A stretch of 64,000 bases of DNA, from NCBI GenBank assembly GCA_963728045.1, contig CAVSIE010000002.1:558001-622000 (forward strand). Direction: 5' to 3'. The number at the start of each line of letters is the position of its first letter. The stretch's first letter is position 1. The stretch is from VRUE01 sp963728045 (GTDB lineage Bacteria; Actinomycetota; Thermoleophilia; Solirubrobacterales; 70-9). The position numbers and the translations under genes are program-made. Below are positions 26,886-34,033 of this stretch, in pieces. A model generated the notes under the pieces. It was not told the DNA's origin and searched no databases. It saw only the letters and a program-made list of their open reading frames with translations.

Positions 26886-27386
26886 GTGAGAGGAGGGGTT
26901 GTCGGAAGCGTGGCGCTTCTCGTGGTCGTGGCGCTCGTCGTGCTGCGACCTTGGGAAGGCGGTGAGGACCAGGGGGCGGCGTCGGTGACGGCGCTGGTGA
27001 CGCGGGTGGTCGACGGCGACACGGTCGAGGCGCGGATCGGCGGCGAGGTGGAGGACGTGCGGCTGATCGGGGTCGACACTCCGGAGACGGTGAAGCCGGG
27101 AGAGCCGGTCCAGTGCTTCGGCCCCCAGGCCTCCCGCTTCGCCCACGGCCTGCTCGAGGGCCGGCGGGTGAGGCTGGTGTTCGGCGCCGAGCGGCGCGAC
27201 CCCTACGACCGGCTGCTCGCCTATGCCTATCTCGACGGCCTCTTCGTCAACGCGACCCTGGTCCGCCGCGGCCTCGCGCGCACGCTGACAATCCCACCCA
27301 ACGACCGCTTCGCCCCGCGCCTGCGGCGGCTGGAGCTCGAGGCGGCCCAAGCCGGGCGGGGGCTCTGGGACGCCTGCTCGCCGTGA
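26886..27386 (+). CDS. Thermonuclease-family (SNase-like) protein
   Basis: 166 residues. An N-terminal hydrophobic helix (about 4-20) could be a signal or anchor. The staphylococcal-nuclease fold follows with ALVTRVVDGDTVEARIGGEV, RLIGVDTPETV (Asp and Arg of the active site) and DPYDRLLAYAYLDGLFVNAT. Cleaves DNA or RNA with calcium, probably outside the membrane. GTG start at 26886, just after repeat copy A. Confidence 0.85.
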   Translation: MRGGVVGSVALLVVVALVVLRPWEGGEDQGAASVTALVTRVVDGDTVEARIGGEVEDVRLIGVDTPETVKPGEPVQCFGPQASRFAHGLLEGRRVRLVFGAERRDPYDRLLAYAYLDGLFVNATLVRRGLARTLTIPPNDRFAPRLRRLELEAAQAGRGLWDACSP

Positions 27387-27473
27387 GCATCTCGTAACAA
27401 TCGGCACATCTCTACTGCACAAGTCGTTGCGCCCCTTTGCTACGGTGCGCCGCGGCCTCCGGGCCACCTTCCT

Positions 27474-27713
27474 ATGCGAATGCGTCAAAGCATCTCCCAG
27501 TTCGAGACGGCCTTCGAGCAGGAGACCGTCCTCGAGCGTCGCCGTCGCGAGCAACTGCGCCGCCGTGCCGCCAACCGCTCGCGCGAGCGGCGGATCGTCC
27601 GCGTCGAGCAAGAGGGCAAGGTTCGCTTCAGCGTTCTCGCCGTCTGCCTCACCGTCACGGTGATCGTCGTCGTCGTCACCATGTTCGAGGCACTCGCCTT
27701 CCTGATGGACTAG
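27474..27713 (+). CDS. Small single-span membrane protein
   Basis: 79 residues: a basic, coiled-coil-like N-terminus (FEQETVLERRRREQLRRRAA) and one membrane helix (about 53-73, VLAVCLTVTVIVVVVTMFEA). No family recognised. A -10-like TACGGT lies at 27440-27445, about 30 bp before the start. It is 40 bp upstream of the 198-residue gene, with which it may be cotranscribed. Confidence 0.65.
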   Translation: MRMRQSISQFETAFEQETVLERRRREQLRRRAANRSRERRIVRVEQEGKVRFSVLAVCLTVTVIVVVVTMFEALAFLMD

Positions 27714-27753
27714 AGAGTCCATCCCTCCCCCGGTTGAATAGACTCGCCCGCCG

Positions 27754-28350
27754 ATGGCACGACGCTCACTGAAGCCACAGCTAAATCAGATCCGCGCCTG
27801 GGTGCGCCAGGGCAGGACCGACGCCTGGATCGCCCACCAACTCGAAGTCAGCACCTCCGAGTTGCGCGAGTTCCGCAGCCAGCACGGCTTCACTCCCGAC
27901 GAGGAGGATGCGGGCTCGCCGGAAGTCGATCTCCGCGACGAGATCGAGGCCGAGATCGAGGCCGCTGCGGCCGAGGAAGCCGAGCGGGAAGCAGAAGCTG
28001 CTCCGGACGAGGACGAGGACGAAGATCAGGACAAGGGCGATGGCGAGGATGAGGACGAGTCACCTTCTCGCGGCGGGCGCGAGGAGCGGGGCGGCGAGGA
28101 CCGCCCCCGGCGCCGGCGACGACGTGGTGGACGCGGTCGCGGTCGCAGCCGCGGCAAAGAGATCGAGGCGACCTTCGACCACGGCGAGACCGACGGCTTC
28201 GGCCTCTGGCTCGACCCCTCGGTCGCCGACAACCCTGTCTACGCTGAGAACTGGGCGGGGAAGCGCGAGGTCACGGTGCGGGTTGAGGCCAATCAGATCG
28301 TCATTCGCCGCGCCGGCGAGGCAGACGACGCTGAGAGCCAATCTCAGTAA
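27754..28350 (+). CDS. HTH-like protein with acidic and Arg/Gly-rich regions
   Basis: 198 residues in four parts: an N-terminal helix-turn-helix-like segment (LNQIRAWVRQGRTDAWIAHQ, LEVSTSELREFRSQHGF), a very acidic stretch (about 65-105), an Arg/Gly-rich stretch (RRRRRRGGRGRGRSRG, about 120-135) and a C-terminal globular part (EATFDHGETDGFGLWLDPSV to IVIRRAG). Such a layout suggests binding to nucleic acid, but no family is known to me. The last codons (ESQSQ) lie within the left arm of palindromic repeat copy B. Confidence 0.7.
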   Translation: MARRSLKPQLNQIRAWVRQGRTDAWIAHQLEVSTSELREFRSQHGFTPDEEDAGSPEVDLRDEIEAEIEAAAAEEAEREAEAAPDEDEDEDQDKGDGEDEDESPSRGGREERGGEDRPRRRRRRGGRGRGRSRGKEIEATFDHGETDGFGLWLDPSVADNPVYAENWAGKREVTVRVEANQIVIRRAGEADDAESQSQ

Positions 28351-28449
28351 GCCCTCCGCTTAACTTTTTCGGTTTAAGCGCTTACGGCTGGCCGCGGATC
28401 TTGCGGCCGAAAAAGTACAAGACGCTTCGACCTACTGAGATTGGCTCTC
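28333..28449. repeat. Long-arm palindromic repeat, copy B (family 2)
   Basis: GAGAGCCAATCTCAGTA (28333-28349) and its exact complement (28433-28449) form 17-bp arms; inside are ACTTTTTCGG (28363-28372) with CCGAAAAAGT (28407-28416) and a small GC stem (GGCCGC/GCGGCC). Both arms are coding: the genes on each side end within them, so both proteins finish ESQSQ. Core text matches copies A and C. Confidence 0.85.
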
Positions 28450-30819
28450 CGGGGTGTCAGGGACTCGACGCAGAGGAGCGTTGATTGGGCTGCATCCCGC
28501 CGGATTGAGCGTGCTTTGGACCTTCCAGACGGTTACGGGGCCCCTGCGGAGGATTGGGGCCACTGCGTCCTCGCCGCGTAGCCAGGTTGACTCGGGCGAA
28601 GAGATTGGCTCTGAGGGGTTGAGGAAGTTGAGGAAGGGGGTGGTGACCAGGTAGTCGAGGTCGGCGTCGTTGACAGCGGCGCGGAACTCGGTGCAGGTCG
28701 GGATCGCGTTGAAGGCCCCGTGCGGACCCTTCACGCCCAGGTAGCGGACGCGGTTGGAGAGGTCGGCGCCGTAGAGGCCGTACTGGAGGAAGCCCGCTGT
28801 GGTTCCGGCTAGACCGATGCGGGAGTCCTCGACATCGCGGGCCCAGCGGTAGGCCGAGTCGAGGTCGAAGCTGGGGATCGCCGTTTCGGGGTCGTCGTTG
28901 CGGAAGCGGTCTTCCAGGTAGTCGCGCTGGAGCGGGTAGCCGATCGCGAGGATTGCCGCAGCCAGGGTGGTCAGAGAGATGGCGAGGGACAAACGCTTAC
29001 GGCCGGCGGGTCCTGTCACCGCAGGGGACCCACCGCCCCTTCCGGTAGCTGAAGCTTCCTCAGGGGCGGTACCCCCTACGGCGCCACCCGCCGGCAGGGA
29101 TCGTTTCCCTCGCCCAAGGTAAACCCATACCAGGCCAGCTGGGAGAAGCACTAGCAGCGTGGCCAGGCCCAAACCGAAGAGGCGGTCGGGGTCGCGGAGG
29201 ACGGCGTCGGCGCGGTTGGTCAGCAGTAGCAGCGCGAGGAGAGCGCCCAGCAAGCCCCACTGGCGGCGCTCGCCGTCGAAGACCCTTGACAGCGGCAGCA
29301 ACGCGATGCCAAGCAGCAGCGCGGGGATCGCGTAGCGAATGTTGATCCCGAAGCCGGTGGGGGCGCCCTCGGCTCCCGCGGCGCTGAGTGGCGTGAAGAG
29401 ATAGGCGAGCATCGCGAACAGGGCGACAGCGCCCATCCACCGCAGCACTCGCTCGCGGCCCCAGGCGAGGGATATGAGGCCGCCGGCGATCGCGACGGAG
29501 AGCACGAGGGGCCAAAGAGCGCCGAATGCCTGGTCCAGGCCAGGCCCGAAGTACTCGCGCCAAACCGTGGTGTCGGTCGCGTAATGGGCGATCGAGAAGT
29601 CGGGGCGACCGGTCTGGAGCTGCTCCGGGTGAGGCAGCGAGATCGGGCCGATGCTCTCGAGCTGTGGCAGCGGGTTGCCGGTGGCGATCAGGTTGCGCAG
29701 GTACCAGAAGCCGCCGCCGGCCAGGGCGGGCAGGAACCACCATGCGGCCACCGCCCAGCGCCTCCCTGCCGGGGCCAGGACCACGACCGCGACGGTCAGA
29801 GCCGCCGCCATCGCCAGCGCCGTCGACTTGGTGCCTACGGCCAAGCCTGTCGCCAATCCTGCGAAAGCCACCGGCCAGTCAAGGGGCGCTTGCCCGCGGG
29901 TCCTGTCATGGGGGAGGGGGGCCTGCGGGCGAGGTCTACGTCCTCGACCCCCCTCCCCCACGCCACCCGCGGGAGAAGCGTCTTTGGCTCGCCAGGCAGT
30001 GACAAGGATCGCGACTACCGCCAGCAACAGAGCAGCAGCGACCACGTCGTTCTTGGCGGCGCCCGGCTCGCGCACGACAAGCGTGTGGCACTCCAGGAGC
30101 ACTGCCGCAGCAGCGACGGTCAGGTGGCCACGTCCGTAAGGCCTCCCGATGCACCAGGCAGCAAGGAAGGCCAGCCCCAGGAAGCCGAAGTTGATGAACA
30201 GCGACAGCGTGTCGCGCTCGGTCAGCAGGATCCCGACGGTATGGAGAAGCTCGGAGTTCTGCGGGTAGAGCCAGTTCGTGAAAACCGTCTCGGTGTAGTG
30301 GAACCCCGTAACCGAGTGGCTATGCGCCATTTCGACCGCGAACGGCATGTGGTACCAGAGCGAGTCGAAGTTGAAAATGCCCCGGTCCAACGCGTCCTTG
30401 GCCGTCAGTCCCCAATGCGCGAATACGACCGCAACGACCCCGACCGTGATCAGCAGTGCAAAGGCGTTCGGGCCGGCGGGTGGCGCCGTAGGGGGTACCG
30501 CCCCTGAGGAAGCTTTAGCTACCGGAAGGGGCGGTGGGTCCCCTGCGGCGACAGGACCCGCCGGCAGGAGCGCCATGACTGCCGCGACCATCAGCGACGC
30601 AGCGACGAGGATCCACGCATAGAGCAAGCCGAAGACCCCAAGCAGCTCGGCCAGCCATACGAGCAGTGCGATCCCTGTGACCGCCTCTACGAGACGAGCA
30701 GGCGCACCGGTCCAAACGGGAAGGAGCCTCTGTCGAAACCGATAGGCCGAGAATCCCAGCGATAGCGCTACAGCCGCCAGGGCCAGAGCGCTGAGGATGT
30801 AGGAGCCGGCGCTGACCAC
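28432..30819 (-). CDS. Large polytopic membrane protein with three in-frame palindromic insertions
   Basis: 795 residues, about a dozen membrane helices and a soluble C-terminal part (from about 625). FNFDSLWYHMPFAVEMAHSH in the first extracytoplasmic loop resembles GT-C glycosyltransferases and O-antigen-polymerase-like proteins, but the exact family is uncertain. Three Pro/Gly/Ala-rich inserts at residues 85-116, 283-309 and 575-606 are translated palindromic repeats (30472-30565, 29893-29973, 29002-29095), all in loops between helices and all without stop codons. FtsB-like and enolase genes lie upstream on the same strand. Confidence 0.8.
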   Translation of the reverse strand: MVSAGSYILSALALAAVALSLGFSAYRFRQRLLPVWTGAPARLVEAVTGIALLVWLAELLGVFGLLYAWILVAASLMVAAVMALLPAGPVAAGDPPPLPVAKASSGAVPPTAPPAGPNAFALLITVGVVAVVFAHWGLTAKDALDRGIFNFDSLWYHMPFAVEMAHSHSVTGFHYTETVFTNWLYPQNSELLHTVGILLTERDTLSLFINFGFLGLAFLAAWCIGRPYGRGHLTVAAAAVLLECHTLVVREPGAAKNDVVAAALLLAVVAILVTAWRAKDASPAGGVGEGGRGRRPRPQAPLPHDRTRGQAPLDWPVAFAGLATGLAVGTKSTALAMAAALTVAVVVLAPAGRRWAVAAWWFLPALAGGGFWYLRNLIATGNPLPQLESIGPISLPHPEQLQTGRPDFSIAHYATDTTVWREYFGPGLDQAFGALWPLVLSVAIAGGLISLAWGRERVLRWMGAVALFAMLAYLFTPLSAAGAEGAPTGFGINIRYAIPALLLGIALLPLSRVFDGERRQWGLLGALLALLLLTNRADAVLRDPDRLFGLGLATLLVLLPAGLVWVYLGRGKRSLPAGGAVGGTAPEEASATGRGGGSPAVTGPAGRKRLSLAISLTTLAAAILAIGYPLQRDYLEDRFRNDDPETAIPSFDLDSAYRWARDVEDSRIGLAGTTAGFLQYGLYGADLSNRVRYLGVKGPHGAFNAIPTCTEFRAAVNDADLDYLVTTPFLNFLNPSEPISSPESTWLRGEDAVAPILRRGPVTVWKVQSTLNPAGCSPINAPLRRVPDTPESQSQ
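29002..29095 (-). repeat. Palindromic element, family 1, copy 1 (94 bp)
   Basis: Terminal inverted repeats GCCGGCGGGT (29002-29011) and ACCCGCCGGC (29086-29095), with an inner pair ACCGCCCCT/AGGGGCGGT. It matches 30472-30565 at 92 of 94 positions in opposite orientation. Lies inside the 795-residue gene and is translated as AGGAVGGTAPEEASATGRGG and following residues, without breaking the frame. Confidence 0.9.
29893..29973. repeat. Palindromic element, family 1, variant with different core (81 bp)
   Basis: Ends CCCGCGGGT (29893-29901) and ACCCGCGGG (29965-29973). It shares the GGGTCCTGTC and CGCCACCC inner ends of the 94-bp copies but its core (GGGGGAGGGGGG with CCCCCCTCCCCC) is unrelated. 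Exactly 27 codons, translated in the same gene as SPAGGVGEGGRGRRPRPQAP and following residues. Confidence 0.8.
30472..30565 (+). repeat. Palindromic element, family 1, copy 2 (94 bp)
   Basis: Ends GCCGGCGGGT (30472-30481) and ACCCGCCGGC (30556-30565). Inverted relative to copy 1, so the opposite strand is read: PAGPVAAGDPPPLPVAKASS and following residues. Both strands of the element are therefore open in the frames used. Confidence 0.9.
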
Positions 30820-30840
30820 CGGTCTAGCTCCGGGGGATGG

Positions 30841-31212
30841 TCAGCGGTTGAGGCCGCTGACCATCAGTGGCCGCTCGCCTTCGGCCACCATGCCCTGGGC
30901 GCGAGCCTTGCCGGCGAGGAAGACGGGGTCGTCCGCGTGCTGGACGCTGTGGTGCAGGCGCTTGTTTTCGTCCAGCAGCTCGTGCAGTTCGGCTTTCGCC
31001 GCGGTCGTCGCCGTGTAGGTCTTGACGAAGTCGATCGCCGGGTTCAAGTAGGAGTAGAGAACCGCCGCGAGGACGAGAGTCAGCGCCACCCGCCCCACTC
31101 GGTCCCACTGGACGCGGCTGGCGCCGCGCCGTGCCGCGGGCCTGCGGCGAGCCGCCGGTCGGCGCCTGGTGCGCTGAGCGGGCGTTCTGAGGGCGTGGGC
31201 GCGTGCGGCCAC
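30841..31212 (-). CDS. FtsB/DivIC-like septum formation initiator
   Basis: 123 residues: an Arg/Ala-rich cytoplasmic N-terminus (1-37), one membrane helix (about 42-60, VALTLVLAAVLYSYLNPAI) and a coiled coil (about 65-95, TTAAKAELHELLDENKRLHH), ending PVFLAGKARAQGMVAEGERP. This is the FtsB/DivIC layout, a bitopic division protein that bridges FtsQ and FtsL. It follows enolase on the same strand, the usual neighbour. The 173 bp between (31213-31385) show nothing else. Confidence 0.85.
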   Translation of the reverse strand: MAARAHALRTPAQRTRRRPAARRRPAARRGASRVQWDRVGRVALTLVLAAVLYSYLNPAIDFVKTYTATTAAKAELHELLDENKRLHHSVQHADDPVFLAGKARAQGMVAEGERPLMVSGLNR

Positions 31213-31385
31213 GCCTCCTCCTACGCGGCCGAGCCCCGCATTCCTTCATTGAACGCAAGCGTGCGGCTGGGGGCGTGCATGGCCAAGCAGATCAAGGACG
31301 CAGGGCGGCCGATGAAGGGAGCGCACATTTAGTGCGTGACCGAAACGGCCGACCGAGGACGCCGATATGCGCCGCGCCATGCGCG

Positions 31386-32678
31386 TCATCCAGCTGTGCG
31401 CGCGAACGCTCGCAGGCCAGGGAATTCAGCAGCCGCCCCCAGCTCCTCCTCTATCCGCAGCAGGCGGTTGTACTTCGCGACACGGTCCGAGCGCGAGGGT
31501 GCGCCGGTCTTGATCTGGCCGGCGCCGGTGGCGACGGCGAGGTCGGCGATCGTCGTGTCCTCGGTCTCCCCAGAGCGATGTGAGATCACCGCCGTGTAGC
31601 CCGCCTCGCGAGCGATTGCGATCGCTTCCAGCGTCTCGGTCAGGGTGCCTATCTGGTTGAGCTTGACCAGGATCGAGTTGCCCACTCCTGCCTCGATCCC
31701 GCGTCGAAGCCGCTCCGGGTTGGTGACGAAGAGATCATCGCCGACCAGCTGCACTTGCTCGCCCAGCCGCTCGGTCAAGAGCTTCCAGCCGTCCCAGTCC
31801 TCCTCGTCCATGCCGTCCTCGATCGAGAGGATCGGGTAGCGAGCGCAGGCGTCGGCCCAGTAGGAGACCATCTCCTCCGGCGAGAGCGAGCGGCCCTCGT
31901 GCTCGAGCCGGTAGGCGCCGCCCTCGAAGAGCTCGCTGGTCGCCGGGTCGAGGGCAATGAAGACGTCAGCGCCTGCCTCATAGCCAGCCGCCTCAACGCC
32001 GGCGAGGACCGCCTCCAGCGCAGCCTCGTTGGACTCCAGGTTGGGAGCGAAGCCGCCCTCGTCGCCGACCGCAGTGGCAAGGCCCTTGGAGGCGAGGCTC
32101 CCCTTCAAGGCGTGGAAGATCTCCGTGCCCACCCGCAGGCACTCGGAGAAGCTGTCGGCGCCGGCCGGCGCCACCATGAACTCCTGGAAATCGACCGAGT
32201 TGTCGGCGTGGGCGCCGCCGTTGAGCACGTTCATCATCGGCACCGGCAGCGTCGTCCCGTCGCCGCCGCAGAGATCGGCCAGGTAGCGGTAGAGCGGCTG
32301 GCCACCGTCAGCGGCCGCCGCCTTGGCCATGGCCAGGGAGACAGCGAGGATCGCGTTGGCGCCCAGCCGGCCCTTGTTCGGCGTCCCATCGAGCTCGATC
32401 AGCGCCCGGTCGACCGCGGCCTGGTCACTGGGGTCCGCCCCCTTCAGCACCTCGGCGATCTCACCGTTGACGTTGTCGACTGCGTTCGCGACGCCCTTGC
32501 CGGCCCAGGCAGAGCCGCCGTCGCGCAGCTCGACTGCCTCGAACTCGCCGGTGGAAGCCCCCGACGGCACCGCGGCCAGGCCGCGCGCGCCCGAGTCGAG
32601 GATGACTTCGGCCTCGACCGTCGGGTTGCCGCGCGAGTCGACGATCTGGCGACCGCGGATGGAGGCAATGGCGCTCAC
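31386..32678 (-). CDS. eno: Enolase
   Basis: 430 residues, full length. Converts 2-phosphoglycerate to phosphoenolpyruvate. Visible signatures: IRGRQIVDSRGNPTVEAEVI at the N-terminus, the metal-binding LSIEDGMDEEDWDGW, catalytic-lysine strand VKLNQIGTLTETLEAI and SHRSGETEDTTIADLAVAT. Order mfd, foldase, eno, ftsB-like on the minus strand. Confidence 0.97.
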   Translation of the reverse strand: MSAIASIRGRQIVDSRGNPTVEAEVILDSGARGLAAVPSGASTGEFEAVELRDGGSAWAGKGVANAVDNVNGEIAEVLKGADPSDQAAVDRALIELDGTPNKGRLGANAILAVSLAMAKAAAADGGQPLYRYLADLCGGDGTTLPVPMMNVLNGGAHADNSVDFQEFMVAPAGADSFSECLRVGTEIFHALKGSLASKGLATAVGDEGGFAPNLESNEAALEAVLAGVEAAGYEAGADVFIALDPATSELFEGGAYRLEHEGRSLSPEEMVSYWADACARYPILSIEDGMDEEDWDGWKLLTERLGEQVQLVGDDLFVTNPERLRRGIEAGVGNSILVKLNQIGTLTETLEAIAIAREAGYTAVISHRSGETEDTTIADLAVATGAGQIKTGAPSRSDRVAKYNRLLRIEEELGAAAEFPGLRAFARTAG

Positions 32679-32713
32679 GGGCGCGCCAGTTTAATCGCGG
32701 GCTCGGCGCGTCG

Positions 32714-33997
32714 CTATTCGCCGGTGACGCCGGGTGGGAGCCCGGTGGTCCCGGTCGGCGGTGCGGCTTCGAGTTTCGACGGCCGCGGGCGCTGGGGGAG
32801 TTTTTCGCCTTCGGGAGCGAGCACGCTCACCGAGCCGGGCAAGGCCGGCGCCACCTGCTGGACCGGGGCCGGGCAGGCTTCCGGAGCCGGTCCTTTCGGA
32901 TCCGCTTCGTAGCAGGCGGGCGGAGCGCTCGCCGGCCGTCCCGTGCCCTCAAAGTTGCCGCAGCGTTCGATCAGGAAGTCATCGGCGCAGAAGGTGCGCG
33001 AGGACCACTTGCTGGCGTAGTTGCGAATCAGGCGAGCCGACGCTTGCTGCTGGGCCTGTTCGCCGAGCTGGGCGCTGATCTGCGATTCGACTTCTTTCAG
33101 CGACTGGACTTTCTCCGGGTTGACCTTGTCGACTTCGAAGATCGTCCAGCCCTGCGCGCTTTTCACGGGCCCTTCGACCACTGCCGGGGGAGCGCTGAAT
33201 ATCGCGCTGTCGAGATCGGGAAGGGCGCCTTCAGTGAGGCTCGTGCGCAGCCCGCCTTTGCCTTTGGTGGCGCTTTCGGTCGAGAACTCTTTTGCGACTT
33301 TTTTCCAGCTCTCGTCCGAGTTGTCTTGCTCGAGCAGCGCCGCCGCTTCGTCGATTTTTTCCCGGTCTTTGTTGACGATGAGGCGCACATCACGCGTTTC
33401 CGGCTGCGTGAACTGGGTGGCCTTCGCGGCTTCGTAGTACTCCTCGACTTCAGCGTCGCTGGGAGAGGCGGATTCTTCGGACGCTTCTTTCTGGATCCGC
33501 TCGCTGAGCATCTGGATTTCGATCCGTTCGTCGACGTCGGCCGCAGTGAAGTTGGCTTCTTTGAGGAATTTCTGGTACTGCGCGTCGGTTTTGAAGGCCT
33601 GTTTCTTCAGTTTCTCGAGTTCGTCGGAGACTTCCTCCGGCGTCACCGAGATCCCCATATCCGCCGCTTCTCCCTGGATCCAGATCCGGTCGAGCACTTC
33701 GCTGATCGCGGTTTTCTCCAGTTCGTCGTACTGGGGGGTCCCCTCTTTGGGGACTTTCTGGCCGGCCTGCCCGGCAGCCTGTTCGATCGCGCGTTTCAGG
33801 TCCTCTTCGGAGACCGTTCCGAGGCCGTCGGGGGCGTCCTCGACGACCGCGACGTCGCCGGAGGAGACGCTGGGATTGCCGAGGCCCTGGGTGATCGCGA
33901 AGATCAGAAAGAGCAGGACGAGAAGGCCGGCGAAGCCGAGCAGCGTGAGACGCTGCAGGCCGGCTGACTTCTGATCTCCCCGCCCTTTCGAAGCCAC
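32714..33997 (-). CDS. SurA/PrsA-like peptidyl-prolyl isomerase, membrane-anchored
   Basis: 427 residues. A membrane helix at about 17-36 anchors it; a SurA N-terminal-like helical domain (about 60-180) is followed by a parvulin domain (about 205-300; KGKGGLRTSLTEGALPDLDS and GPVKSAQGWTIFEVDKV). It should assist folding of secreted proteins at the outer face of the membrane. The C-terminal 60 residues are Pro-rich. Positioned between mfd and eno, 36 bp after mfd. Confidence 0.85.
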   Translation of the reverse strand: MASKGRGDQKSAGLQRLTLLGFAGLLVLLFLIFAITQGLGNPSVSSGDVAVVEDAPDGLGTVSEEDLKRAIEQAAGQAGQKVPKEGTPQYDELEKTAISEVLDRIWIQGEAADMGISVTPEEVSDELEKLKKQAFKTDAQYQKFLKEANFTAADVDERIEIQMLSERIQKEASEESASPSDAEVEEYYEAAKATQFTQPETRDVRLIVNKDREKIDEAAALLEQDNSDESWKKVAKEFSTESATKGKGGLRTSLTEGALPDLDSAIFSAPPAVVEGPVKSAQGWTIFEVDKVNPEKVQSLKEVESQISAQLGEQAQQQASARLIRNYASKWSSRTFCADDFLIERCGNFEGTGRPASAPPACYEADPKGPAPEACPAPVQQVAPALPGSVSVLAPEGEKLPQRPRPSKLEAAPPTGTTGLPPGVTGE

Positions 33998-34033
33998 GGA
34001 GCGGGCAGCATAGTCAAATTGGCTAAAGGCGGG

